Below are positions 18,200-27,800 of a stretch of DNA of 64,000 nt, piece after piece (within the stretch, counting starts at the first letter, position 1; each line of letters opens with the position of its first letter). Location of the stretch: contig JALGSU010000012.1 in the NCBI GenBank assembly GCA_029821735.1, forward strand, positions 310,001 to 374,000, given 5' to 3'. The notes below the pieces were generated by a model, which saw only the letters and a list, made by a program, of their open reading frames with translations, did not search any database and had not been told where the DNA came from. Origin of the DNA: Candidatus Zipacnadia bacterium (GTDB taxonomy: Bacteria; Armatimonadota; Zipacnadia; Zipacnadales; UBA5352). The position numbers and the translations under genes were made by a program.

Positions 18200-18949
18200 C
18201 TACCCGTCGTGGTCAGTGGCGCCCTTCTGCTCGGAGGCCATGAGCTTCCGCAGGAAGGTCTCGCTCTTGAGGGCGAGGTCGAGATGGTAGCGGATGTGGC
18301 TGCGAAGCAGCGCGTCCACCTCGCGTTTGATGTTGTCTGTGATCTTGAGCCGCCCCAGTTGCGTGACGTGAAACCTGCTGATGGCAGCGATGGACTGCAC
18401 CGCGCCCGGACTCAGTGGCAGGCCGCCCTCCATACCCACGCAACACCGGTCGCAGAGCAGGCCCCCGCGTTCGGCGGAGTAAAGCCCCGACTTGAGTTCG
18501 CAGCCGCACTCCACACACTGATGCATGACCGGTCCCAGTCCGCTCAGATTCAAGTAGGCGAGCTGGAACGCCCAACTGAGTAGCTGCGGCGAGTCAGTGG
18601 CAGCCATCTCGCGCAGGTAGGATACCAGCATCTCAAAGAGGCCCGGCGTGATCTGATCGGTCTCAGTGGTGCGCATGATCAACTCGCAAGCCGCTGAGGC
18701 GTGCGCATACTTGTGCATGTCGTGGCGGAGCTCGTAGAAGGGCTCGATCACGCGACACTGCGTCAGGCGGTCGGCGCCGCGGCCCTCGGCGAAGAAGAGC
18801 TTGGAGAGAGTGAAGGGCTCGACGGCCGATGACAGTGAACTGCCGGGCTTGCCGATGCCGCTGGCTGCCGCCTCCACCAGCCCCCGCTCCTGCGTGTAGA
18901 AGGTGACCATGCGGCCGCTGCCCCGGAAGGCGCGGGCGACGAGCGTCAC
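18200..18949 (-). CDS. recO: DNA repair protein RecO
   Basis: RecO recombination mediator, which loads RecA with RecR and anneals SSB-coated DNA. The OB-fold N-terminus (GRMVTFYTQERGLVEAAASG) is followed by a helical domain and a zinc finger (CVEC near residue 141 and CDRC some 20 residues on). Length of 249 residues is normal. The start is uncertain: GTG 18949 is the only ordinary start in frame, but the in-frame codons just upstream (LATPTYTATG) look like true RecO N-terminus, so initiation may be at a CTG next to AGGTGA at about 18975, or a base may have been lost. Last gene of the minus-strand run that starts at 23772. Confidence 0.85.
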   Translation of the reverse strand: MTLVARAFRGSGRMVTFYTQERGLVEAAASGIGKPGSSLSSAVEPFTLSKLFFAEGRGADRLTQCRVIEPFYELRHDMHKYAHASAACELIMRTTETDQITPGLFEMLVSYLREMAATDSPQLLSWAFQLAYLNLSGLGPVMHQCVECGCELKSGLYSAERGGLLCDRCCVGMEGGLPLSPGAVQSIAAISRFHVTQLGRLKITDNIKREVDALLRSHIRYHLDLALKSETFLRKLMASEQKGATDHDG

Positions 18950-18998
18950 TCCGGTCGCGGTGTAAGTGGGCGTAGCCAGTCACCTGCCATGCGCGTCT

Positions 18999-19682
18999 TC
19001 ATACGTCGATGCCCAGTTCGGCGGCAATGGTCGCGGTCGAGCTCGTGCCTATGCGGCTTGCGCCCGCGTCAAGCATGGCCCGCATCTGTTCGAGCGAGCG
19101 GATGCCGCCCGCCGCCTTGACGCCGACGCCGTCAGGCGCAATCTCTCGCAGCAATGCCACGTCTTCGACCGTGGCTCCGTGTGGCCCCAGGCCGGTCGAG
19201 GTCTTCACAAAGTCAACGCCCGCCTGCACAGCGATCTCGGCGGCGAGGCGCTTTTCGTCCGGGGTCAGGTAGCACATCTCGAGGATGACCTTTACTAGCG
19301 CTCCGTCGACGTCGCTATCCCGAGCCACCTGCACCACGGCGGCGATGTCGAGTAGCACCTCGTCGTAATCACCCGACTTGAGCGTTGTGACGGCCATCAC
19401 CATGTCCACCTCGGCCGCGCCGCTCTCGAAGGCCTGCATGGCCTCAAGACACTTGGCCTCAGTGGTCGTGGCGCCCAGGGGGAAGCCCGCGACGCTGCCG
19501 GTGGCGACGCCGCTGCCGTCCAGCGCCGCGGCGACCGTGGGCACCCAGCGCGGATGCACGCATACCCCGGCCACGTGCAGCTCCCGGGCGAGACTGCAGG
19601 CGCTGAGGATGTCGCACCGGGTGGCGTCAGGTGCGAGCACGGCGTGGTCGATGGTGCCGATGAGTGCCTGCGCGTCTGTCAT
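18999..19682 (-). CDS. deoC: Deoxyribose-phosphate aldolase
   Basis: Class I aldolase splitting 2-deoxyribose 5-phosphate into glyceraldehyde 3-phosphate and acetaldehyde, 227 residues. The Schiff-base lysine lies in GVDFVKTSTGLG and the second lysine in VGVKAAGGIR; the Asp of the proton relay is in AAEVDMVM. ATG 19682 follows GAGAGGA with about 8 nt spacing; the longer open frame upstream is the antisense-like shadow of the TrpC-like gene. It sits 34 nt downstream of the TrpC-like gene and about 50 nt upstream of recO on the same strand. Confidence 0.92.
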   Translation of the reverse strand: MTDAQALIGTIDHAVLAPDATRCDILSACSLARELHVAGVCVHPRWVPTVAAALDGSGVATGSVAGFPLGATTTEAKCLEAMQAFESGAAEVDMVMAVTTLKSGDYDEVLLDIAAVVQVARDSDVDGALVKVILEMCYLTPDEKRLAAEIAVQAGVDFVKTSTGLGPHGATVEDVALLREIAPDGVGVKAAGGIRSLEQMRAMLDAGASRIGTSSTATIAAELGIDV

Positions 19683-19716
19683 GGGCTGTGTCCTCTCGCC
19701 GGGCTGCGGGCGCTGG

Positions 19717-20565
19717 TCAGTCGTCGAGAAACGGCGATTCCGAGATGTCCGTCGAGCGGCGCGGGCAGGCCGGCCGAGTCGTGCGTCCGGGCGCGTCAAT
19801 CCCGCGCAGATCGCGGATCGCATCGCGCGCCAGATCGTAGTCGACAGGCGGCTCGAAGACCGCCGCGTCCGCACCGGCCGCCGCCACGCGCTGGGCGTCT
19901 TCGCGCGTGGTGATGCCATGGGCCGAGATAAGCAGCACGTCGGGGGGCACGTCCCCGGCGAGTTTCTCCGTGCGCTCAAGCGCATCCGTGTCGGACTCCA
20001 GCATACGGTTCTCGATGCAGATGACGCCTGCCCGAGCGCTGAGTGCGCTCTCGAGTTCGAGCCCGTCGCGCACGACCACGATCGGCGCCACGTAGAGCTT
20101 CTGAGCAACGCGGATGAGGTGCTGAAGTTCGTCATCGCTGAGCAACTCGACGGGGAGTGTCACCGCATCGGCCTGCTGCTCCCAGGCCTGGTATATCTGG
20201 TATTCGTCGATGAAGAAGTCCCAGCAGATCACCGGCAAAGCCATGTAGCGGCGGGCGCGCTTGACCAGGTGCAACTCGGAGCCGAGTTCGGGATCATCGG
20301 CGCAGACGTTGATGGTCGCCGCGCCCGCCCCCGCGAACTCCTGCGCAATGATGCGTGGGTCGAAGAGCAGACCGGCGAGGTCTGCTCCGGTTGGCCGCCG
20401 CACCTCGGCGATCAGGCGAAGCTGTGGCCCTCCAAGAGCCGTCCGCAGGTTGCGCCGCTCTTCGGCCCCGAGCGCGGCAGCCGCGAGTTCATGCAGCGGC
20501 CGCTGGGCCTGCTCGGCCTGAATCTGGGCACGCTTCCGGGCGATGATCTGCTCTTTGAGTTCCAT
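19717..20565 (-). CDS. TrpC-like (indole-3-glycerol phosphate synthase fold) protein lacking catalytic residues
   Basis: A 282-residue TIM-barrel protein clearly built like TrpC: IIARKRAQI start, LIAEVRRPTGADL, DFFIDEYQIYQA, ICIENRML, ISAHGITTREDA, DAAVFEPPV. Compared with the well-studied enzyme, most active-site residues are changed: Lys of AEVKR is Arg, the general-acid Lys of RKDF is Trp (ICWDF), the Glu of LxEVH is Val (VVVRD), the Asn of GINNR is Glu, and ESGI is AHGI. Only the first Glu remains. It therefore probably does not make indoleglycerol phosphate. No other trp gene is nearby; neighbours are deoC and two membrane proteins. Start ATG 20565 follows AGGA at 8 nt. Confidence 0.75.
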   Translation of the reverse strand: MELKEQIIARKRAQIQAEQAQRPLHELAAAALGAEERRNLRTALGGPQLRLIAEVRRPTGADLAGLLFDPRIIAQEFAGAGAATINVCADDPELGSELHLVKRARRYMALPVICWDFFIDEYQIYQAWEQQADAVTLPVELLSDDELQHLIRVAQKLYVAPIVVVRDGLELESALSARAGVICIENRMLESDTDALERTEKLAGDVPPDVLLISAHGITTREDAQRVAAAGADAAVFEPPVDYDLARDAIRDLRGIDAPGRTTRPACPRRSTDISESPFLDD

Positions 20566-20645
20566 GGCAGGTTCCTGGTGGCAGGGCTGGCGCACAGCGT
20601 CCGGCAGCGGGTCTCGGGCGGAGGCGGCCCTCGCGGGCGGGTCGC

Positions 20646-21011
20646 TTAGTCCATCATCTTGAGAATGAATCGCCAGGTGAACAGGCCCCATATTGTGCCC
20701 ATCCCCGCGAGCACCAGCGCCCATATCCAGCGGCCGCGTATGTTCGTGCCCCGGTACAGCCGCAGTGCTCCCCACGCCCCCACTCCCAGGCAGGCGAACA
20801 CCGTTGCCATCGCAACCCATGGCCAGAAGCCGGGTATGGGTTTGGGCGCCAATGCCTCAGTTTCGTCGTCCTGAGCGCTTGCGAGGTCCAAGGTCGCGTG
20901 GGCTATGGGCGCGCCGAGCGCCATCACCACCACCGCGGCCTGGGCCATCAGCAAGAGCACCGCCAGTGTCATGGCGATTGAGGCCAGCAGTTCCTCGTGT
21001 CCTTCGTCCAT
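20646..21011 (-). CDS. Small membrane protein, unknown
   Basis: A 121-residue protein with a long hydrophobic stretch at residues 12-40 (SIAMTLAVLLLMAQAAVVVM), a polar linker (SAQDDETEALAPK) and two further membrane segments (VAMATVFACLGVGAWGALRL and ALVLAGMGTIWGLFTW). ATG 21011 is preferred, with GGGGGTG upstream; a longer start at 21041 is possible. It lies between another membrane protein gene and the TrpC-like gene on the same strand. I do not recognise a family. Confidence 0.6.
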   Translation of the reverse strand: MDEGHEELLASIAMTLAVLLLMAQAAVVVMALGAPIAHATLDLASAQDDETEALAPKPIPGFWPWVAMATVFACLGVGAWGALRLYRGTNIRGRWIWALVLAGMGTIWGLFTWRFILKMMD

Positions 21012-21055
21012 CGCACACCCCCACGCCCGTGGCGAGGCCAATAGTCGGGCTGGCG

Positions 21056-21751
21056 CTAGCCGCCGGATGAGCCGATCGACCTGACCTCCTCGACCATCAA
21101 GTGAGGCACCGAGTAGACCATACTCTTGTTATCGTTGTCGAGTATGGTCCGGGTCCCCGCAAGCTTCCCTATCAATTGCGAGCCGCCCATCATGCTGTTG
21201 TATTTGCCCAGAAGCTCGGGGTGGTTGCCGAAGTCGAGCACGACCGACTGGTTCGGTACGGCCGTTGTGGCGGTAGTGCGCTCCGTGACCGCAAAGCGGT
21301 AGGTCTCGTTCATCGGGAAGGTCTCGACGTCGCGCATGGGTTGTGGGTAGTAGTCGTCGATCACATAGGCGCCCCAGAAGAAGCAGCCGGCCGACGCTCT
21401 GCCAACATCCATCGGCAGGACGGGCGTGACACGGAGCACCACCGTGGCGATGACCAGCAATATGACGACGATAACCCCACCGGTCTGCTGGATCTCGGAG
21501 CTGTAGAGGAACCAGCCGAAGAACCCCAGGATGACCAGCACGAGGACATCAAAGCCGACCTCGCCGCCTATCTTGTACTTGACGGTAGTGGCAATAGGCG
21601 CCGGATCGCTGGACTCCACATAGTCGCCGCCTCGGCGCAAACGGGCAGATGCGTCCGAGGCCTCTGACGAGGTATCGATGATGGCAAAGACAATCACCAT
21701 CGCAGCGGCTGCGAGCACTATCATCCCACATACCTTCGTTAGTGCTTGCAC
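21056..21751 (-). CDS. Membrane protein, unknown
   Basis: A 231-residue protein with a first helix (MIVLAAAAMVIVFAIID), a periplasmic-type loop (residues 25-60), two central helices (VLVLVILGFFGWFLY and GGVIVVILLVIATVVL) and a soluble C-terminal 120 residues (RFAVTERTTATTAVPNQ, NSMMGGSQLIGKLAG). GTG 21751 is chosen because AAGGAG lies 9 nt upstream; the frame is open to a TTG at 21769. Co-directional with the next membrane protein (44 nt gap), hinting at a pair. Function unknown. Confidence 0.6.
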   Translation of the reverse strand: MQALTKVCGMIVLAAAAMVIVFAIIDTSSEASDASARLRRGGDYVESSDPAPIATTVKYKIGGEVGFDVLVLVILGFFGWFLYSSEIQQTGGVIVVILLVIATVVLRVTPVLPMDVGRASAGCFFWGAYVIDDYYPQPMRDVETFPMNETYRFAVTERTTATTAVPNQSVVLDFGNHPELLGKYNSMMGGSQLIGKLAGTRTILDNDNKSMVYSVPHLMVEEVRSIGSSGG

Positions 21752-21798
21752 GGCTGATCTCTCCTTCAAACGGCAGCAATCGCGGCTTCGCGTCTCGG

Positions 21799-22788
21799 CT
21801 ACGAAAGTGGCAAAGCGACAGGCTCGTGTGTCTCAGCGGCCCGGTACGCTCCCAGGGCCACCTCCATGGCCTTCAATCCATCAATACCCGATATGGGCGG
21901 CTCGCAGTCGGTTGTGATGCACTCAACAAAGTCGGCGATCATGCCCGCGTCAGCGTCGAAGCCATACGCGGCCCATTCGTAACTGGCGCCAGCGTTGGCG
22001 TAGTGGTCGACGTGTTCACCGAACAGGTCGAGCCAGATGTTGCCGCCCGTCCCCGTGATCATCATGGTCACGTCGCCCCAGGTGGGGTAGTGCGGCGGGC
22101 GTGACCACGAGGCGTCGAGCGTGGCCATCGGGCCGTCCTCGAAGTTCATGGTCAGGATCCCACAGTCGTCGCAGTCCAGCGACGGGTCAAAGCGAGTGTC
22201 GATCTCGGCGTATATATTGTTGACCTCCTGATCGAGGAGGACGCGCATCAGGTCGACGACGTGCACTGTGTGGTCGATGATTGCGCCGCCACCCGCGAGC
22301 GCGGTGTCATTGAACCACCCGCCGGGGTTGCGCCCGCGGTTGGTGCCCTTGATGCACACTATCTCGCCGATCTCACCGGCCTGCACTGCCGCCAGCGCGC
22401 TGAGAAAAGCTGGCGAGTAGCGGCAGGGGAAGGCGATCATGAACTTGACGCCCGCTGCGTCGCAGGCATCGATCATCGTCTGCGCGTCCGGCACCGAGAC
22501 CGAGATGGGCTTCTCGCACAGCACGTGCACGCCCGCCCGAGCGGCCGCCAGCACGTCGCGCTTGTGGTTGACGTTCTCACTGGTGACCACGACGCCCTCG
22601 ACCTTCTCGAGCAGGTCATCCGCATCGGCGAAGAACGTCGTCCCGTAGTCGGCAGCCATCTGGGCGCCGCGCTCGGCATCGTCGTCCCAGATGCCGACGA
22701 ACTCGATCTCATCGTGCTCATTCAGGCCCGCGCCATAGCTCAGCGCATGCAGATGGGCGAAGCTCATAATTCCCAGCCTGGTGGCCAT
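21799..22788 (-). CDS. Gfo/Idh/MocA family oxidoreductase
   Basis: NAD(P)-dependent dehydrogenase of 329 residues. The N-terminus reads MATRLGIMSFAHLHALSYG, so the usual GxGxxG is replaced by MSFAHLHA, a variant found in a distinct Gfo/Idh clade. CEKPISVSV, CRYSPAF and GGGAIIDHTVHVVD are the family blocks. AAGGGGA precedes the start. It is directly downstream of another, different Gfo/Idh gene (45 nt gap), so two dehydrogenases are made together. Confidence 0.88.
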   Translation of the reverse strand: MATRLGIMSFAHLHALSYGAGLNEHDEIEFVGIWDDDAERGAQMAADYGTTFFADADDLLEKVEGVVVTSENVNHKRDVLAAARAGVHVLCEKPISVSVPDAQTMIDACDAAGVKFMIAFPCRYSPAFLSALAAVQAGEIGEIVCIKGTNRGRNPGGWFNDTALAGGGAIIDHTVHVVDLMRVLLDQEVNNIYAEIDTRFDPSLDCDDCGILTMNFEDGPMATLDASWSRPPHYPTWGDVTMMITGTGGNIWLDLFGEHVDHYANAGASYEWAAYGFDADAGMIADFVECITTDCEPPISGIDGLKAMEVALGAYRAAETHEPVALPLS

Positions 22789-22833
22789 CTCGGTCCCCTT
22801 TGCTGACAGAATGCGAGTGTTGCTTGCGGGCGA

Positions 22834-23772
22834 CTACAGTGACACTGACTCGCCGCCGGCGTCGATCGACTGCAGGGCAGCCAGCGCGAGTTCCACTGCG
22901 GCCAGCGCGTCCGCGCCAGACACCATCGGCTGCTCGCCGCTCAGAATGCAGTCCACGAAGTGCTGGTCCTCGAGAAGATATGGCGAGACCGCCGCGGGTG
23001 AGGAGGGCACCTGGGTGTCCATCTGCGTGCTGTCATACTTGAGCAGACCGCCGCTGCCGGCGACGTCGAAGCTCGTGCGGAAGCGGCCCAGGTCAGCCCA
23101 GCTTCCCTCGATGTGGCCGATGGCACCGGACTGGAACCGAACCGTGACCAGCCCGTAGTCCATAAGCGGCATCCGGTCCGGGCAGCCCACCGCGTAGACG
23201 CGCTCGGCCGGTCCAAGCGTCCACAGCAGCCAGTCGATGTCATGGATGGACATGTCCAGAATGACCCCGCCGCTTTGCTCGTAATCCTCGAACCAGCCGT
23301 TGGTACCGCTCGGCTGGGAGTTGATGCGCGCCACGCGGGCCACACCTATGTCCCCGATGCCGCCGGACTGGATGATGTCCCGTGCGCGGGCGTATTCGGG
23401 GAACCAGCGGACGACATGCCCGACCATGAATGTGACGCCCGCGGCCTCGACCGCATCAAGCATGGCACGCCCCTGCTCGAGCGTGCGGCACATGGGTTTC
23501 TCGGTGAAGACGTGTTTGCCGGCCTCTGCAGCCATGATGACATACTCGGCGTGAGCCGGCGTCGGCGTGCAGACGGCCACCACGTCGATATCATCGCTGA
23601 CGAGATCGGCGGCGTCGGTGGTGGCGCGAGCGCCATACCTGCTGGCGAGTGTCTCGGCGCGGTCGAGGTCGACATCGTGCACGACGGTGACCTCGGTCTC
23701 AGGGGTCTGAGTGAAGTTGGCGGCGTGGTTGCCGCCGAGACCGCCGGCCCCGGTGAGGGCTACCTTGAGCAT
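22834..23772 (-). CDS. Gfo/Idh/MocA family oxidoreductase
   Basis: NAD(P)-dependent dehydrogenase of 312 residues with a canonical dinucleotide motif (VALTGAGGLGGNHA), VAVCTPTPAHAEYV, EKPMCRT near residue 95 and the MSIHDIDWLLW substrate-side helix. GGGAGG lies 9 nt before ATG 23772. Probably the first gene of the minus-strand run that continues through the second Gfo/Idh, two membrane proteins, the TrpC-like gene, deoC and recO. Divergent from the BrxA-like gene. Confidence 0.9.
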   Translation of the reverse strand: MLKVALTGAGGLGGNHAANFTQTPETEVTVVHDVDLDRAETLASRYGARATTDAADLVSDDIDVVAVCTPTPAHAEYVIMAAEAGKHVFTEKPMCRTLEQGRAMLDAVEAAGVTFMVGHVVRWFPEYARARDIIQSGGIGDIGVARVARINSQPSGTNGWFEDYEQSGGVILDMSIHDIDWLLWTLGPAERVYAVGCPDRMPLMDYGLVTVRFQSGAIGHIEGSWADLGRFRTSFDVAGSGGLLKYDSTQMDTQVPSSPAAVSPYLLEDQHFVDCILSGEQPMVSGADALAAVELALAALQSIDAGGESVSL

Positions 23773-23864
23773 GGGCGAACGCCTCCCTGCATGACCGGAA
23801 GATGGATCGCACTACAAACGGGCGGCCACGAGGCCCGCCGAGTACCTATCTTCGCCCTCAGGGA

Positions 23865-23914
23865 GCATATTCCTTCCCCCGAAGAGGAGTTGCCCGAGGA
23901 GGGGGAGAATATGC
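23865..23914 (+). promoter_or_regulatory. Extended hairpin in leader of BrxA-like gene
   Basis: GCATATTC at 23865-23872 and CCCCC at 23876-23880 pair with GGGGG at 23901-23905 and GAATATGC at 23907-23914, giving 13 paired bases with a small asymmetric bulge and a 20-nt loop. It sits in the gap between the divergent Gfo/Idh gene and the BrxA-like start, 15-30 nt before the latter's ribosome site, so it may be an operator or an RNA leader structure. Confidence 0.4.
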
Positions 23915-23941
23915 CCCGTCAACAGGGAGGTGGCGGAGTCG

Positions 23942-24808
23942 GTGTCAGGTTCTCCCGGCGTGGATGTGGGGAGCGTCCGTATAGGCTTGCAGTTCGCGGC
24001 AGCCATGCAGGCAATGGAGCTGGCCGCGAGCGGCCTGTCACGTCGCGAGGTCGCCGAAGAACTGACGGCGGCGGTGGCCGCTTCCGAGGAGAGCCGCAAG
24101 CGGCGCATTGCGGGTGTGGTTGCACGCCGATTCGTGGCCGATGGCGAGACCGAACCACCGCTTCGGGTCGTGGCCCGAGCGGCTGGCTCCTCCCTGGACA
24201 CGCGCCATCTGCTGCTTTACACGATCGCGGGACTCGAGCCGCTGGTCGTGTCGATTGCCGAGGAGATCTTCTACGACCGGTTTGTGCTCGGCCGCACGCC
24301 TGGCGCACTCTCGGAGAGCGAATGGGCGACGCTGAACACCGGTCAGTTGCTGGAGACCGATGAGGTCATCACCCACCGTCTGGTGGATCACTATGCGCAG
24401 ACGCAGTGGGGGCTCGACGACCCGACCAGCACCCAGTGCGCACTGAGGATATTGCGCGAGGGCGGGGCGCTCGGGGCGACCTGGCTGGCGCGAGGCGGAA
24501 CGCGATGTCTGGGCTATTTCCCCACCCATCGCGGGCCAAGCTGGCGCGTGTTCGCATACGCTTTGTGGGACGAGTTCGCGTCGCACGGGCGTCGCGAAGT
24601 CCCGAGGGCGCACCTGCGATCGATGCGGCTGGCGAGGCTCTTCTCGCTGCGCGGCCCGGTCCTGGACGTGATGGCCGAGCGGGCGGCGTCGGAGGGCTTC
24701 GGAATAATTGACCGACGACGTTCAGGCGGTCGGCTGATCGTGACGCACAAGAGCTTTGATGAGGCGGCGCAGGCGTTGGCGGGAGCCTACACGCTTTGTG
24801 AGGACTGA
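23942..24808 (+). CDS. BrxA-like (DUF1819-type) protein
   Basis: A helical protein of about 288 residues whose layout fits BrxA/DUF1819 of BREX phage-defence loci. An N-terminal GLSRREVAEELTAAVAASEESRKRRI region with many Arg/Lys resembles the start of that family; RHLLLYTIAGLEPLVVSIAE and ALSESEWATL match its middle; a THRLVDHYAQ to ALRILREGGAL segment matches the W-sxsT-x-K to L-x-E-x-Gll end. I recognise this by pattern, not by search. GGGAGG at 23925-23930 suggests GTG 23942; GTG 23930 is an alternative. It is followed 42 nt later by the large P-loop protein, as brxA precedes brxC in BREX. It is longer than typical BrxA (about 200). Confidence 0.5.
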   Translation: MSGSPGVDVGSVRIGLQFAAAMQAMELAASGLSRREVAEELTAAVAASEESRKRRIAGVVARRFVADGETEPPLRVVARAAGSSLDTRHLLLYTIAGLEPLVVSIAEEIFYDRFVLGRTPGALSESEWATLNTGQLLETDEVITHRLVDHYAQTQWGLDDPTSTQCALRILREGGALGATWLARGGTRCLGYFPTHRGPSWRVFAYALWDEFASHGRREVPRAHLRSMRLARLFSLRGPVLDVMAERAASEGFGIIDRRRSGGRLIVTHKSFDEAAQALAGAYTLCED

Positions 24809-24850
24809 CGGCGGGACAACGGCCCAGGTCACAGGCGAACGAGTGAGAGC

Positions 24851-27800
24851 ATGAGGCTGTCCGAACTACTGACAATCGATGTGGCTGATGGCGGCGCCGA
24901 ACTGACGGATACGGCGTCGCTGTTGCGCCGGCTGCTCGTCTCTCCGGATGACGCGTCCCGGGCTGAGGCGCTTCGGCATCTGAGTCTGTATCACGAGGAC
25001 GACGCCGAGGCATCCGAAGCGTTGCGGACCGTGCTGGGGAGTCTGGCGCAGGGGGAGGGCAAGGGTGCGGGCTTCCTGCTCACCGGCCCAGCCGGCTGCG
25101 GCAAGTCCCACCTGCTCGGCGCGCTGGCCCTGCTCGCGGGTGCCGACGAGGCGAGGCGTCTGTTCGCGCGCGATCGCAAGGACCTCGTCGGTCCGCTCCG
25201 GGCGCTGCATGATGCCCCGCCGCTGCTGATCGTGCCGGTGCCTCTGGAGGAGCACCGCGGCCAGGACGAGTTGCTCGAGGACATCATCTTCGAGCGCACC
25301 GAATGGCAACTGCGGCGCAAGCCCTACAGCCTCCAAGTGCCTCTGTCGCAGCACGCCTACGCGCTGGAACTGGTGCAGCGGCATGTCGTCCCGCGCTACC
25401 AGGAGGAGCTTGACGAGTTCGTCGCCCAGCGGGTGGAGGCCGTGCAAACGTGGGAGGCCCTGCGCGAAGCCGACGAAGAGGCCGCAGTGCGCATGGGCCA
25501 CCAGTTCGCGCAGACGATCAACTACCCGCTTGACTTCCGCCAGTCCCGCGTAGAGCGCATGGCGAGGCTGCTGGAAGTGGCGGATGGCAAGAACATATCG
25601 GGCATCGTCTATGTCGTCGATGATCTCGGCGACTTCCTGTCGAGCGTCGGCGAGAAAGCGATGCATGGTGACCTGCAGTTCCTCGAGTTCCTGGCCCATC
25701 GGTCGAAGATTGCGCCGATCTGGACGGTGGCGGGGCTGAAGGTCTCGCTGCGCGAGTTGCCGGGCGTGGAGCCGCACTTGGCACGAAGCATCACCGAGAT
25801 GTATGGAACCGTGCTGTCGCTGTCGCCGGCGCACATGCGTTCGGTAGCGTCAGGGATGGTGTCCGCCGCCGGCGATGAGCAGGCGATGGCGGGTGCGATC
25901 GACGAGACTTGGTCGGCGTGGGGCGAGGCCTTCGGGGAAGCGGCGTTCAGCGAGGACGAGTTGTGGGAGAGCTATCCCCTCGATCCGATGGCTGCCCGCT
26001 GCGCCGAGGAGATCGCGTCGCGGCTGCTCGGGCGTGCGGATGGTTTGCTGACCGTGATGAAGCGGCTCGCGACGTCGGAGCTGCTGGCCGAGAGACCGCA
26101 TGTGCAGCCCGTCGGCGCCGACGTAGTGCTCGACTTGCTGCTGCCCCAGCTTCGCTCCAACCCCGAGGCAGCTCCGTACGTGAACGAGGTGCTGGGCTAC
26201 TATCAGGCTGAAGTGGACGAGTTGGCGCCCGATGATCCCGGGCTGGCGCTGCGCGTAGTCAAGGCTCTCATCGCGCTCCGACTGGCCAACATCTGGCTGC
26301 CCGTCGGTGAACTGGTGCAGCCGATCGGCCTGGACGATGCCGGGCGGCCCGCGGCGGACGAGGAGCATCTGCGGCAGTTGCTGGAGCGGATGCGCCTGCA
26401 CGGGCGGTTCATCGAGGTGCGCCGCAGCGGTGAAGAGCGCGAGGATGTCTACTACATCGAGATGCGCACAACGCTCTCGGACACGTTGCGCGAGAAGCTG
26501 GCGCAGGCCAAAGAGGAGATCGCTGACGACGCCCCGCGCCTCATGGAGGCAGTCATCGCGCATTCCGGTGCCGAGTTGCCTCTCGGTGAACTGGCCGAAG
26601 CCCGGGTTGAAGAGGTGCGGTGGCTCAACAGCGGCCGCGGCATGTCGGTCTCGTGCATGAGCCTGCTGGCACTGGATCAAGCTGACTTGGACCAACGCAT
26701 CCAGGATCTCGCCGACCCGGCGGTCTTCGAGGCGTGTCATCTTTTCGTGGGACACGTGGCGGCTCCGGCGCTGCAGCGAGCGCGCTGGGAGGAGCTGGCC
26801 AGCGGTCTGATGTCCGGCCGCTGGGTGGCGGGCGTGCTGGCATGGCTGCCACGAGCGCTGTCTGATCGAGAGCTGGACGCGCTGCGTAGCTGCGCGGCCT
26901 GTCGGACGCTGCTCGAGCGTGAACGCTCGCAGCCGACCGACGAGGACCATGGCCTGCTCATGCGTCTGGAGGAAGAGGAGAGTCGCATCGGCCAGCAGGT
27001 GCGCGATATCGCGCGTTCGGCGTACTATGAGGGCGTAGTGATGTCGGTATTCGGCGAGGTGCTCAGCGGCCCCGCGGTGGCCCGAAGCAAGGGCGACTGG
27101 GCCGGTGCCCTGAACGCCATCGCCGCCTGGTCGCTGGACCGGATGTTCCCCGATTTCTCCGAGATCGCCCCGAGGCAGTTCATCAGCTCGCGCGAGCAGA
27201 TCGACGCCCTTATCGACGAGTTCATCCGGCCCGGCTTCGCGCAGCCTGCACCCGACTCGCGCCTGGCAACGCTCATCGAGGCGATCATGGAGCCAATGGG
27301 TCTGGCGCGACGCGATGAGGACACGTGGGTGCTTGACGTGGCACGCTCTGCGCCGGCGGCCGAGGTCATCAACCGCATCAGAGCGCGGGACCAGACCCCT
27401 GAGACCGAGCGGGGTCGCCCGCTTTCGTGCCCTGACCTGGCGCAGCACATGATCAAGTCGGAGATGGGCCTGGCGCCCGAACTGTTCGAGTTGCTGATGA
27501 CGGCGCTCATACGAAGCGGCTACCTGATGGCGCTCGACGATCAGCACCGGCCGGTGCGACTGTCGCGGGTGCCCTCGCCGGTGGCGGCACACCTGAGCTA
27601 CGTCGCCAGGCCGGCCCTGCTGTCCTTCGAGCAGTGGCAGGTGCTTTCGCGTATCAGCCGGATCGTCTTCGACCGCGCGGTGGCGAATCCTGACCACGCC
27701 GCGCAGGCGCTGCTGTGGGAGAACCTCGGCGAGGCGCAGGCGCTTTGGCTCGGGCGGATCGAGGCGCTGCGCTCTGGTATTGAGGCACTGCGCCAGTCCC

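Noticed and set aside
25850-27697. 615-residue minus-strand ORF inside the BrxC-like gene
   Set aside because: Antisense shadow; His/Arg/Gln-rich, no start site, no domain.
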